This document shows, piece by piece, positions 1 through 8,238 of a DNA stretch of 64,000 nucleotides; the first letter of the stretch is position 1; every line of letters begins with the position of its first letter. The notes under the pieces were generated by a model, which saw only the letters and a program-made list of their open reading frames with translations, ran no database searches and was not told the DNA's origin. Both the position numbers and the translations under genes were made by a program. The DNA comes from Treponema sp. GTDB taxonomy: Bacteria > Spirochaetota > Spirochaetia > Treponematales > Treponemataceae. The stretch is taken from the NCBI GenBank assembly GCA_017446265.1, contig JAFSRD010000012.1, forward strand, positions 1 to 64,000. The letters are read 5' to 3'.

Positions 1-34
1 AAAAAAAAACGACGGTAGCGCAGGAGGAATTTCC

Positions 35-1615
35 ATGAGTAAGAAAATAGGGATGATATGTACGCTCATTGCTCTATGCTTTGCGCTTGTTTCATTCAGC
101 CCATCTCTCGACGGTAGAGCTGTCGTTGCTGACGACGGCGAATTCCCAAAGGGACTGTTTGCAAAAACAGTTGGCTATCTTCCTGGCGACAGCATTCTTG
201 TGTCTCATCTTGCAACGGAGAAGACGCTTGATATTTTAGTTGTCGGCGCTCTTGACCCGTCTGAAGGTGTTGCAATTTTGCTTTCGCCCGAAGCGGCAGC
301 TGCACTTGGCATAAAGAAAGATGCAAATATAATCGTAAAAATCACAAAACGCAGCGGACAGCTTGACGAAGCCGTCTCTGGAACAGCAATTCTTGCAGAC
401 GGAAATGGGCTTTCAGAGCAAACTGAAACGCCCGTAGCAAGCATGACTGGGGCGCTTGAGCAGTCTCAGGGCATCTCTATGCCGTCATCAAACCCTATTG
501 TGATTGAGCGGGAAAGTGGCAGCGATGGCGCTATTTTAGAATACCTTGCAGAGTCTGATGAAGTTGTGCATGACAGTCGCGTCATGCAAGAGCCTGAAGT
601 GATTGGCGAACGTTTTGCAGACGATGAGCCTGAAGTGATTGGCGAACGTTTTGCAGATGATGAGCCCGAAGCGGTTGCAGAAGAATCTCCGAGCGAGTTT
701 GAAGCAATTGCAGAAGAGTTGCCCGAAATGCCTGCAACAGGTGCAGAAGAATTTTCTGATGCGCCTGTAGAACTTGCAGATGCCCAGCCGCATGCTGAAG
801 AGGTTGACGCATTGTCGCAAGACGGTGAACCTGAAGCGGTTGGCGAACGTTTTGCAGATGATGAGCCCGAAGTGATTGGCGAACGTTTTGCAGATGATGA
901 GCCCGAAGTGATTGGCGAACGTTTTGCAGATGATGAGCCCGAAGCGGTTGGCGAACGTTTTGCAGACGAAAAGCCCGAAGCGGTTGCAGAAGAATCTCCG
1001 AGCGAGTTTGAAGCAATTGCAGAAGAGTTGCCCGAAATGCCTGCAACAGGTGCAGAAGAATTTTCTGACGCGCCTGTAGAACTTGCAGATGCCCAGCCGC
1101 ACGCTGAAGAGGTTGACGCATTGTCGCAAGACGATGAACCTGAAGCGGTTGGCGAACGTTTTGCAGACGATGAGCCCGATGTTATTGCAGATGGAGTGCT
1201 TTCAGAATCGTATAGCGCAATTGTGCTTGACGAACAGCAGCTTGCAAACGAATTTGATGCACCTGCGGCTGATATAGAAAATGAACAAAGCTATGAGCTC
1301 GCAGAATTTGCGACTCCTGCTGAAAGTACCACATTGATGCGCAATCCTATCGGAAGCGATTTCAATAAATATGTTGCTGCCTCTCTCGAAAAAGGGAAAT
1401 ATTACGTACAGATTGCCGCACTTGCAGATGCGAACAACATCTGCGATACAGTGAGAAAATACGAGAGCATGTACCCGCTTGTGCTCGTGCCGCTTGCTTC
1501 TGGCAAAGCGACGCAAGTGATGATAGGTCCGCTTTCTGTTGATGAATACGGCGTAATTATGGAGCGGTTCAAATCATACGGGTATAAAGACGCGTTCTTG
1601 CGAAAAGGCAATTGA
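35..1615 (+). CDS. Exported SPOR-domain protein with RlpA-like N-terminal region and nested acidic repeats
   Basis: The 526-residue protein begins with a signal peptide (residues 1-29, hydrophobic run ICTLIALCFALVSF). Residues about 38-110 contain GYLPGDSI and LDPSEGVAILLSPEAAAALG, a pattern seen in treponemal RlpA-like/SPOR proteins. Residues 186-379 are an acidic low-complexity region of 12- and 55-residue repeats. The C-terminus (about 455-526, starting KYYVQIAALAD) is a SPOR domain, a fold that binds denuded septal peptidoglycan. By inference it is a periplasmic cell-wall or division protein. The start is fixed by AGGAGG at 22-27, 7 nt before the ATG. It converges on the ABC genes downstream. 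Domain assignment is confident; exact function is not. Confidence -1.
   Translation: MSKKIGMICTLIALCFALVSFSPSLDGRAVVADDGEFPKGLFAKTVGYLPGDSILVSHLATEKTLDILVVGALDPSEGVAILLSPEAAAALGIKKDANIIVKITKRSGQLDEAVSGTAILADGNGLSEQTETPVASMTGALEQSQGISMPSSNPIVIERESGSDGAILEYLAESDEVVHDSRVMQEPEVIGERFADDEPEVIGERFADDEPEAVAEESPSEFEAIAEELPEMPATGAEEFSDAPVELADAQPHAEEVDALSQDGEPEAVGERFADDEPEVIGERFADDEPEVIGERFADDEPEAVGERFADEKPEAVAEESPSEFEAIAEELPEMPATGAEEFSDAPVELADAQPHAEEVDALSQDDEPEAVGERFADDEPDVIADGVLSESYSAIVLDEQQLANEFDAPAADIENEQSYELAEFATPAESTTLMRNPIGSDFNKYVAASLEKGKYYVQIAALADANNICDTVRKYESMYPLVLVPLASGKATQVMIGPLSVDEYGVIMERFKSYGYKDAFLRKGN
590..1171 (+). repeat. Nested in-frame repeats: seven 36-bp units and two 165-bp blocks
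   Basis: Seven copies of a 36-bp unit encoding (E/K)PE(V/A)(I/V)GERFAD(D/E) lie at 590, 626, 827, 863, 899, 935 and 1136. A 165-bp (55-codon) block starting EPEAVAEESP occurs at 662-826 and again, nearly identical, at 971-1135. Both periods are multiples of three, so copy-number change keeps the frame. The layout (2 units, block, 4 units, block, 1 unit) suggests a composite unit was itself duplicated. Confidence -1.
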
Positions 1616-1655
1616 AACAAAAAGCATGTGAGAGGAATGTTTGCGACCGTTTCCA

Positions 1656-3380
1656 TTACGGTCGATTGAGGCCTCCATAATTTTCGTGCGCATTCCAGAG
1701 CTTGCAGTAGCAGCCGTGCTTGTTTAAAAGCAGTTCATCGTGCGTGCCCCGCTGGACAATGCTGCCGCCTTGAAAGACAAGTATCTGGTCAGCAGAACGG
1801 ATGGTGCTCAAGTGATGCGCAATTATGAGCACTGTCCTGTCTTTTGCGAGTTCTGATATAGCTTCTTGAATCAGCGCTTCATTTATTGGGTCAACATTGC
1901 TTGTAATTTCGTCGAGCAACAGAATAGGCGCATTTTTTAAAAATGCGCGTGCAATCGAGATGCGCTGCTTTTGCCCGCCAGAGAGACCTACGCCGTTTTC
2001 GCCAACTTGTGTTTCATAGCCATTAGGCAGCGACATGATAAAGTCGTGTATGCGCGCGCGTTTTGCAGCCGCTATAATTTCATCTGTTGTCGCATGCTTT
2101 TTTCCTATGCGGATGTTTCTCTCAATTGTGTCTGCGAACAGCTGCACATTTTGCATGACAATGCTTATAGTTCCGAGCAGCTCGTCATAGCGCATGTCAC
2201 GTATGTCTGTGTTGCCAATGCGCACAGTTCCGCCTGAAACATCCCAAAAGCGCAGCAGAAGATTTGTTACTGTTGTCTTTCCAGAGCCTGACTTTCCGAC
2301 AAGTGCTGTGAGCGTACGTTCAGGTGTGTGGAACGAAATATCGTTCATAGAAAATCCGTCTGCTTCATAAGCAAAAGAAACATTGTTAAACGAAATGGCG
2401 TAGTTTGCAGGATGCGCTGGATGCGCGGGCTCTGCGACAGTTTCAGCTGTTATGATTTTTTTAATGCGCTTAAAGCTGTCTGCCGCTTTTAGATAATTTG
2501 CCCAATGCGTTTCAAGCGCGAGAAACGGCTTGTAGAATTCACGGCTTATAATCACAAAAAACACATACGTAAACATTGACAACTTTCCTTGCAGCACGAA
2601 TGCAATGCCTATAGTGAGCAGCATCCAGAGCGACATGTCTATGAGCAAGCCGTATATTGCCAAAACTAATGCTCTGCTTTTTGCAGTCGCCTTGCTGCTC
2701 TTGCCAAAACGTGCAGTTGCCCGCTCAATTTTTTTTTCAAATTGGCGGCTCTCTGAAAACGCTTTTAAAAGCGGAATGCCTTTTACGTATTCAACAAAGA
2801 CGCTTGCCATGTCGGCAAGGTCGTTGCCAGATGCTTGCTCAAGCTTTGCTACTTTTTTAAGTCCCAGAGCAAGAAACGTTAGTGCAACAGGGAGCGCAGA
2901 AACCATGAGGAGCGCCATGCGCACATTGAAAATGTACAGCAGCGCAAAGAGCACGACAGATACGATAAAGTCTGCCGTCATTCTTGTCCATACATGCCCG
3001 ACTATCAACTCCATAGTATCCACATCTTTGTGAATAATCGTGCTTATCTCACCGAGCCGCTCGTTTGTGTAGAAGCCGAGCGAAAACGCTTTCAATCTGC
3101 AGATGATGTTTTTGCGAATTTGAAAGACAATGTCAAATCCTGCATAGTGTTTTTTTATATCTGCAAAGATGTTGCTGCATCCTTTTATGAAAAGACAGCT
3201 TACGAGGAGAATCCAATGCAGCCGCACATTTGTGCCGCCACAAGCAATCGCTTCAACTGCCTTGAGAGCAATGACCATCATCGCTGTACCGGAGAGCGCG
3301 TACAGCGTAAATCCCATGATGCTTGCAAAAAGCGAGCGTTTTCCGCGTGGGGTGAGCATATCTACTATTTCTTTTATCAT
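1656..3380 (-). CDS. ABC exporter half-transporter (TMD-NBD), partner of the upstream ABC gene
   Basis: This 574-residue type IV (exporter-fold) half-transporter has an N-terminal membrane domain of about six helices (residues 15-310) followed by an ATPase domain with Walker A GKSGSGKTT, signature LSGGQKQR, Walker B ILLLDE and switch His in IAHHLST. It is the second gene of a pair read leftward behind the TetR gene at 5.4-6.0 kb; the two proteins probably form a heterodimer. RBS AAGGAAG lies just before the ATG at 3380. The substrate cannot be told from sequence: drugs, lipids, peptides and siderophores all remain possible. Confidence -1.
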   Translation of the reverse strand: MIKEIVDMLTPRGKRSLFASIMGFTLYALSGTAMMVIALKAVEAIACGGTNVRLHWILLVSCLFIKGCSNIFADIKKHYAGFDIVFQIRKNIICRLKAFSLGFYTNERLGEISTIIHKDVDTMELIVGHVWTRMTADFIVSVVLFALLYIFNVRMALLMVSALPVALTFLALGLKKVAKLEQASGNDLADMASVFVEYVKGIPLLKAFSESRQFEKKIERATARFGKSSKATAKSRALVLAIYGLLIDMSLWMLLTIGIAFVLQGKLSMFTYVFFVIISREFYKPFLALETHWANYLKAADSFKRIKKIITAETVAEPAHPAHPANYAISFNNVSFAYEADGFSMNDISFHTPERTLTALVGKSGSGKTTVTNLLLRFWDVSGGTVRIGNTDIRDMRYDELLGTISIVMQNVQLFADTIERNIRIGKKHATTDEIIAAAKRARIHDFIMSLPNGYETQVGENGVGLSGGQKQRISIARAFLKNAPILLLDEITSNVDPINEALIQEAISELAKDRTVLIIAHHLSTIRSADQILVFQGGSIVQRGTHDELLLNKHGCYCKLWNAHENYGGLNRP

Positions 3381-3396
3381 AAATTACACTTCCTTT

Positions 3397-3505
3397 ATTC
3401 GTGCGGAGGGTTTAATGCCCCGACGCTTGCGTCGCAAGTAAAGGCATTAAACCCGACTGCGACACCTTTAGAGAACAACATGCCTCGTCGCTTGCGGCGA
3501 GGTAT
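3397..3505. repeat. Structured repeat element, copy 1
   Basis: It shares a 21-bp identical segment (3397-3417) and a diverged core with 24751-24967. Hairpin A has perfect 12-bp arms at 3408-3419 and 3443-3454, with CGACGC-tt-GCGTCG nested between them (3421-3434). Hairpin B has 11-bp arms at 3480-3490 and 3495-3505, intact as RNA with two G-U pairs. The element fills the gap between the two ABC genes and extends into the 3' end of the upstream one, encoding its last residues and stop codon. Confidence -1.
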
Positions 3506-5228
3506 CTTTGATTTTCCAGTTGTCAACTTTGCGCTGCTCTACAACCATTTTTTTATACAACGCGCAGCGCGCCATAAGCTCATTGTGTGTTCCTGTATCT
3601 ATGACGCGCCCGCTATCCATAACGACTATTTGCTGAGCTGTTTTTATAGTGTCCAAGTGGTGCGCTATCGTGATTACTGTTTTATTTTTGCTCAAAACGT
3701 CAATAGCCGCCTGTATGTGCGTTTCGTTTTCTGCATCTACTGCGGCAGTTGCTTCATCTAAAATGATGATAGGCGCGTCTTTAAGAATCATGCGGGCAAT
3801 TGAAATGCGTTGCTTTTCACCGCCTGAAAATTTTATGCCTGCTTCTCCTGCAAGCGTTTTGTAGCCGCGCGGCAGCGACATAATGAAGTTGTGAATGCGC
3901 GCTTTTTTTGCCGCCTCCACAATGTCTTCCATAGTTGCAAGCGGATTTCCAATACGTATGTTTTCTTCCATGCTCACATTGAAGAGAAACACATCTTGCT
4001 GCACAATTGAGAACAAGCTGTTCAACTGTTTTTCGGACAGCGACGCTATATTTTTTCCTGCGACTGAAATTGTGCCTGCTGTCGGTTCCCAAAATCCCAT
4101 GAGCATGTTTGCAAGCGTGCTTTTTCCGCAGCCAGATGCGCCGACAAGTGCGGTTGTGCTTCCTTTTTTGAATGACAGCGAAATGTTTTCTAATATGGTT
4201 TCTTTGCCGTCATATGAAAAACTCACATTGTTTATTGCAATGTCGCCGTTTTCTGCTTGGTGCGTGCTTACAGGACGTTTTGTTGCAGGAGCGTTTATTA
4301 CGGAGTCAATGCTTTTCATCGCTTGGTTGAATACGATGCCATAATGCTGATACGTTGCAATTTTTGCGATTGATGATGTAAAAAGCGTGCCTAAAATGAT
4401 GGAGAGGATGAGGCGCGACAGGGCGATTTCTCCGTTTGCAAGAAAATAAGTGCCGAATATTATGACAAGCGCAACGCCCGACTCCATGAACAGCGCAATC
4501 AATCCGAGCGGAGCAGAAACGCCCGCCATAGCTTTTTTTACCCAGTAGTCGTAATTGCCTATGGATTGCAACGCCTTTTCTGTTTTTGTCTCTTCTTTTC
4601 CAAACGCTTTAATAACGGGAATGGTGGCGACATATTCCATAATGTCTTCCTGCATTTTTGTTACAGAATCAAAAAATATTTTTGTATTCTTTTTCCATAA
4701 CGGCGTAGAGATTTTTTTTGTGAGCCATGAGAGCGGCACCCCGACAATCATTGCAATTGCCAAACGCCAGTCCACGAGCAGCATGACAATAAACACGATT
4801 GTCGGGAGCAGCGTTGCAGACATGATTTCAGGCAGTCCATGTGCAAGATACACTTCCACCTGCTCAACGTCGTGCTCAACGATATTTGTTAAATCGCCTG
4901 TCTTGCGCATCTGGAAAAAGCCGAGCGAAAGCTTTTTAAGATGCTTGACAATTTGCAAACGCAACTCTGTCAAACAGTTGTACGCCGCTTCATGTGCTTT
5001 CCATGTTGCCATGTAGGTGCACGCTGCCTTGCAAATAAAGCACGCTAAAAATATGCCGCTTGCACTATATATGTGCGCATTTGAAAGCGTGCTTGTAAAA
5101 ACCTGACGTATCAGGGAAAGGAGTACAATGTGTGGAATAATGTCAAGCGTGATTTTTATGCACAACATGATATTTGGCAGCCTGTTTTTTTGCTTTATGT
5201 GTTTTACAAGCTCCTGTTTGTTTGTCAT
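3468..5228 (-). CDS. ABC exporter half-transporter (TMD-NBD), first gene of the TetR-linked pair
   Basis: A 586-residue exporter half-molecule with about six membrane helices (residues 15-310) and an ATPase domain carrying Walker A GASGCGKST, signature FSGGEKQR, Walker B IIILDEATA and switch IAHHLDT. It is related to but distinct from the downstream half-transporter, consistent with a heterodimer. RBS AGGAGG sits 6-7 nt before the ATG at 5228. The last ten residues (SPQATRHVVL) and the stop are encoded within a dispersed repeat, so the C-terminus may have been replaced. Three operator-like palindromes lie upstream, pointing to control by the divergent TetR gene. Confidence -1.
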   Translation of the reverse strand: MTNKQELVKHIKQKNRLPNIMLCIKITLDIIPHIVLLSLIRQVFTSTLSNAHIYSASGIFLACFICKAACTYMATWKAHEAAYNCLTELRLQIVKHLKKLSLGFFQMRKTGDLTNIVEHDVEQVEVYLAHGLPEIMSATLLPTIVFIVMLLVDWRLAIAMIVGVPLSWLTKKISTPLWKKNTKIFFDSVTKMQEDIMEYVATIPVIKAFGKEETKTEKALQSIGNYDYWVKKAMAGVSAPLGLIALFMESGVALVIIFGTYFLANGEIALSRLILSIILGTLFTSSIAKIATYQHYGIVFNQAMKSIDSVINAPATKRPVSTHQAENGDIAINNVSFSYDGKETILENISLSFKKGSTTALVGASGCGKSTLANMLMGFWEPTAGTISVAGKNIASLSEKQLNSLFSIVQQDVFLFNVSMEENIRIGNPLATMEDIVEAAKKARIHNFIMSLPRGYKTLAGEAGIKFSGGEKQRISIARMILKDAPIIILDEATAAVDAENETHIQAAIDVLSKNKTVITIAHHLDTIKTAQQIVVMDSGRVIDTGTHNELMARCALYKKMVVEQRKVDNWKIKDTSPQATRHVVL

Positions 5229-5254
5229 AGAACCTCCTAAAACGTATGATTAAT

Positions 5255-5272
5255 ATTGAATTAAAATTCAAT
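5255..5272. promoter_or_regulatory. Operator-like palindrome 1 upstream of ABC pair
   Basis: ATTGAATT-AA-AATTCAAT is a perfect 8+2+8 palindrome. It has the same GAATT-NN-AATTC core as three other sites, all within the 780 bp between the ABC genes and the TetR start. Shape and spacing suit a TetR-family dimer. Confidence -1.
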
Positions 5273-5311
5273 GTTATGATGATCGTTTTCATCTTTTGTC
5301 TGCCTAAAAAA

Positions 5312-5323
5312 GAATTTAAATTC
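5312..5323. promoter_or_regulatory. Operator-like palindrome 2
   Basis: GAATT-TA-AATTC, a perfect 12-bp palindrome, is the second occurrence of the putative TetR operator, 57 bp from the first. Confidence -1.
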
Positions 5324-5365
5324 GATTTTTCATTATATATGAGCATGTACTGCATCACTAAAATA

Positions 5366-5377
5366 GAATGTAAATTC
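5366..5377. promoter_or_regulatory. Operator-like palindrome 3
   Basis: GAATG-TA-AATTC, followed by AAT as in site 1, is one mismatch from the core and lies 54 bp from site 2. The near-equal spacing (57 and 54 bp, about five helical turns) would place bound dimers on the same DNA face. Confidence -1.
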
Positions 5378-5418
5378 AATTTTAATGCACGCCAATCAAT
5401 TCTAGATATAATTTTTTA

Positions 5419-5994
5419 TCATAATGAGTTTACCCCTTCGTAGTAGCATTTTGTAACAAGGCGCAGCATTGTGTGCGCAAATTCTCTGCTTTCGTAATGG
5501 CGTGCAACTTCCAAAATGCTTTCTGCAAAATTGCTTGCAAGGATATGGATGAGCATGTCATGATATGGACGGCGTTGCTTTTTTACAAGCGAACGTTTTA
5601 TGTGCTGCTGCAGCGAGTGAATCATCTGCTGCTTGGAATCATCGTATTTTGTTCCATAACTTTTGTCCATGAGAATTACGAGCGTTTTGTGCTGCTCCAG
5701 CAGGTTGAGTATATATCCCTCTGCTATATTCCGATATTTTTCAGATGGCAATCCGGATGCCTGTTCTTCCTTTTCGATAATTTTATCAAAATTGACTGAA
5801 ACGGAAGATGCGATTTTATCAAAAAGTTCTTCCTTATTTTTGAAATAGGAATAGATGAGGCTGACAGGAATGCGCGCTTTTTCCGCAATTTCGTGCATTG
5901 TCGCGCTCCTGTAATCTTTCTCATAAAAGACATCTATGCCAGCTTGAAAAATTCGATCATAAATTTCCTGCTTCAAAAATTGGGGCACGCGCAT
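5419..5994 (-). CDS. TetR/AcrR-family transcriptional regulator
   Basis: A 191-residue one-domain regulator. Residues 8-55 form the TetR helix-turn-helix: IFQAGIDVFYEKDY, then ATMHEIAEKARIPVSLIYSYFKNKEELF. The remaining all-helical part is the variable ligand-binding and dimer domain. It is transcribed in the same direction as the two ABC genes and ends about 190 bp before them, an arrangement typical of a local repressor of an efflux pump. A palindrome matching the three upstream of the ABC genes lies just before its own start (6006-6017), implying autoregulation. RBS AGGAG lies before the ATG at 5994. The inducer is unknown. Confidence -1.
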   Translation of the reverse strand: MRVPQFLKQEIYDRIFQAGIDVFYEKDYRSATMHEIAEKARIPVSLIYSYFKNKEELFDKIASSVSVNFDKIIEKEEQASGLPSEKYRNIAEGYILNLLEQHKTLVILMDKSYGTKYDDSKQQMIHSLQQHIKRSLVKKQRRPYHDMLIHILASNFAESILEVARHYESREFAHTMLRLVTKCYYEGVNSL

Positions 5995-6005
5995 CTCCTA
6001 AAACC

Positions 6006-6017
6006 GAAATTCAATTC
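6006..6017. promoter_or_regulatory. Operator-like palindrome 4, at the TetR gene start
   Basis: GAAAT-TC-AATTC followed by AAT has one mismatch in the left arm relative to the GAATT-NN-AATTC core. It lies 12 bp upstream of the TetR start codon, where a bound repressor would block its own transcription. Confidence -1.
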
Positions 6018-6255
6018 AATATTTACTATACATGATGTGATGCGTAATGTCAAGCGTCATGCAGCCATGTTCATGCAACAGCGGCTTTGTGGCAAGGTTA
6101 TTTGCGCTCAGCTGTTTGTCTGTAACTGTGACTGTTGTTTTTTGTTAATGGTATATGACATGTGTGGCAGATTGTATGTTCTGCCGCCCTGTTGCAAAAG
6201 AATAATTTAATAATTGTTAAACATCGTGCATTGTGTGGCAGCACTGAAGGATTCT

Positions 6256-6993
6256 ATGAATTTATTGCAAAAAATACGAAAAAATGGCGCAGTTACGCGC
6301 GAATTGCATTGGTGGGACATTGCGATTCTCACAGTCATTTTGTTTGGTGGAGCCGTGTATACATCGACGACAAGCTTTTTTTACAGCAGTGCGGCACACT
6401 CGTTTGAAAAAGCGCTTGAATTTTCAGCAAACGACAATTACAGGGCATTTGCAACGCAAGCAGTTTTATTATGTGTCGCGCTCCTGTACTTGTGGTTGCG
6501 CCGTTTTGACTTTTCGCAGTGGCACATGCGCATTACATTTAAAGCAGTGCTTTTTGGGTGCGCGCTCTTTATTGCAGTCTCGCTCGCCATGGACATTTTT
6601 TACATCACCGTTGCTGCGCTGCTGCACAATCCACTTGATTTGTCAGCAACAGAAGAATTAGCAAACGTTTTTCCAACAATAGATGTTTCGCTTGTCCTCT
6701 ATTCATTGCTCAACGGTTTTTACGAGGAACTGTATTTTTTGGGAATCTGCCTGGCTGTGCCGCAGGAAAAGTTGAAGTTCGCGTTTCTCTTTTCACTTAT
6801 CGTGCGGTTTTCGTTTCACACATATCAAGGCATTGTGTCTGCGGTCGGCATTGCGGTCGTTGTAGGAATCGTTTTCTTTGTGCTGTACGAAAAAACGAGC
6901 AGAAAAAATCTTATTCCGTTTTTTGCAGCTCATGCGCTTGCAGACGTTTTCGGTGCGGGAGTGCTTGACTATTTTTTTGCACGCGCATTGTAA
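6256..6993 (+). CDS. CPBP-family (Rce1/Abi-like) intramembrane protease
   Basis: A 245-residue polytopic membrane protein with about seven hydrophobic segments. Conserved CPBP motifs appear in order: the glutamate pair in NGFYEELYFLG, a histidine in FSFHTYQG, and HALADVFG, matching the motif 1-3 arrangement of Rce1-type proteases. In bacteria the family ranges from peptide maturation or immunity to unknown roles. The start at 6256 is chosen over an ATG at 6214 because GAAGGA lies 4 nt upstream of it. It converges on ilvE with a 3-bp gap. Substrate unknown. Confidence -1.
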   Translation: MNLLQKIRKNGAVTRELHWWDIAILTVILFGGAVYTSTTSFFYSSAAHSFEKALEFSANDNYRAFATQAVLLCVALLYLWLRRFDFSQWHMRITFKAVLFGCALFIAVSLAMDIFYITVAALLHNPLDLSATEELANVFPTIDVSLVLYSLLNGFYEELYFLGICLAVPQEKLKFAFLFSLIVRFSFHTYQGIVSAVGIAVVVGIVFFVLYEKTSRKNLIPFFAAHALADVFGAGVLDYFFARAL

Positions 6994-6996
6994 AAG

Positions 6997-8085
6997 TTAC
7001 GCTATTTCGTAGAGCCAGCCTTCTGGAGCAGGAATGTGCCCCATCTGAATGCCGGTGAGCGTAGCGTACAGTTTTCTGAGCACCGGTCCCATTTCGTGCG
7101 CGCAGCCGGGAAACACGATTTCTTTGCCGTGGTCAACTATTTTGCCAATGGGCGAAATGACTGCGGCTGTACCGCACAAGCCGCATTCGTGGAACTGCGC
7201 TATCTCGCTTTTTGCAACTTTGCGTTCTTCTACAGGAATGTGCAGCATGGTTTCGGCAACATGCATAAGCGATTTTTTTGTGATTGACGGAAGAATGCTG
7301 TCTGACTTTGGCGTAACAATTTTGCCATCACTTGTAACGAACAAAATATTTGCACCGCCAGTCTCTTCAACATACGTATGCGTTTGAGGGTCGAGGTAGA
7401 TGTTTTCTGCAAACCCGTTGTTGTGCGCGTCAACGATGTTGTGCAAACTCATCGCGTAATTGAGTCCTGCTTTGAGATTGCCTGTACCATGCGGAGCTGC
7501 CCTGTCAAAATCTGAAATGCGCACCACAATCGGCTTTATGCCGCCTTTAAAATACGGACCGACAGGCGTAACAAAAATGCGGAACTCATATTCTATTGCG
7601 GGCTTTACGCCTATAACAGCAGATGAGCCGAACATGTACGGACGGATATAGAGCGACGCACCGCTTCCATATGGCGGTACAAATTTTTTGTTTGCCCGTA
7701 CAGTGGCAAGCACTGCTTCTACAAATTGTTCTTTTGGGTATACGGGCATTTCAAGACCGCGACACGATTTTTCCATGCGCTCGCCGTTGAGGTTCGGGCG
7801 GAATGCGACTATGCGTCCGTCTTCTGTTGTGTACGCTTTGAGCCCTTCAAAACACGTTTGCGCGTACTGCAAAACAGCGGCGCATTCTGAGAGCGTAATC
7901 GTGTCGTCTGTGGTGAGTTTGCCGTCGCTCCATGTTCCATTTTTATATGTTGCAACAAAGCGCTTGCTCGTCTTTACATACGCAAACGGGAGATTTGCCC
8001 AATCAATCGCTTTGCTGTGTGATTTTTTTGCGGACGATTTCCGTGTTTTTGCAACAGTTTGTTTTGCTTGCTTTTTTGCAGCCAT
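6997..8085 (-). CDS. ilvE: Branched-chain-amino-acid aminotransferase with Lys-rich N-terminal tail
   Basis: A 362-residue PLP enzyme of fold type IV that transaminates Leu, Ile and Val with 2-oxoglutarate. AIDWANLPFAYVKT, YAQTCFEGLKAY, the GTGNLKAGLNYAMSL segment with the probable PLP lysine, YVEETGGANILFV and CGTAAVISPIG match the BCAT family. The start at 8085 is preferred over the longer frame to 8145 because CAGGAG precedes it. Residues 1-26 form an added basic tail (MAAKKQAKQTVAKTRKSSAK...) not needed for the fold and resembling, in miniature, the tail of pta in this window. Other branched-chain biosynthesis genes are not in the window. Confidence -1.
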   Translation of the reverse strand: MAAKKQAKQTVAKTRKSSAKKSHSKAIDWANLPFAYVKTSKRFVATYKNGTWSDGKLTTDDTITLSECAAVLQYAQTCFEGLKAYTTEDGRIVAFRPNLNGERMEKSCRGLEMPVYPKEQFVEAVLATVRANKKFVPPYGSGASLYIRPYMFGSSAVIGVKPAIEYEFRIFVTPVGPYFKGGIKPIVVRISDFDRAAPHGTGNLKAGLNYAMSLHNIVDAHNNGFAENIYLDPQTHTYVEETGGANILFVTSDGKIVTPKSDSILPSITKKSLMHVAETMLHIPVEERKVAKSEIAQFHECGLCGTAAVISPIGKIVDHGKEIVFPGCAHEMGPVLRKLYATLTGIQMGHIPAPEGWLYEIA

Positions 8086-8202
8086 ACGCGCTCCTGTAAT
8101 GATGCTGCAATGCGCGTGTTTTTGACATGTGAGCCGTCGCTTCACAGCATACTGCGGCTATTGTACTGCTCATGCAAAAATTGTACAAGCAGATGCATCG
8201 AT

Positions 8203-8230
8203 TTTACAATAATCAAAAATATGCTATAGT
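8203..8230 (+). promoter_or_regulatory. Promoter of ribF-like gene, predicting a leaderless mRNA
   Basis: -35 TTTACA (8203-8208), 16-bp spacer, -10 TATAGT (8225-8230). The -10 ends 8 nt before the ATG at 8239 and no Shine-Dalgarno sequence is present, so the transcript should begin within a couple of nucleotides of the start codon. Confidence -1.
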
Positions 8231-8238
8231 GTGTGACC

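Noticed and set aside
536-1129. Long antisense frames opposite the SPOR-protein repeats (197 and 179 codons)
   Set aside because: They arise because the repeats are multiples of three and low in stop codons on the other strand; no RBS or independent homology is apparent.
2994-3761. 255-codon plus-strand frame across the ABC gene junction
   Set aside because: It is antisense to two well-supported ABC genes and to the structured repeat; composition is that of a shadow frame.
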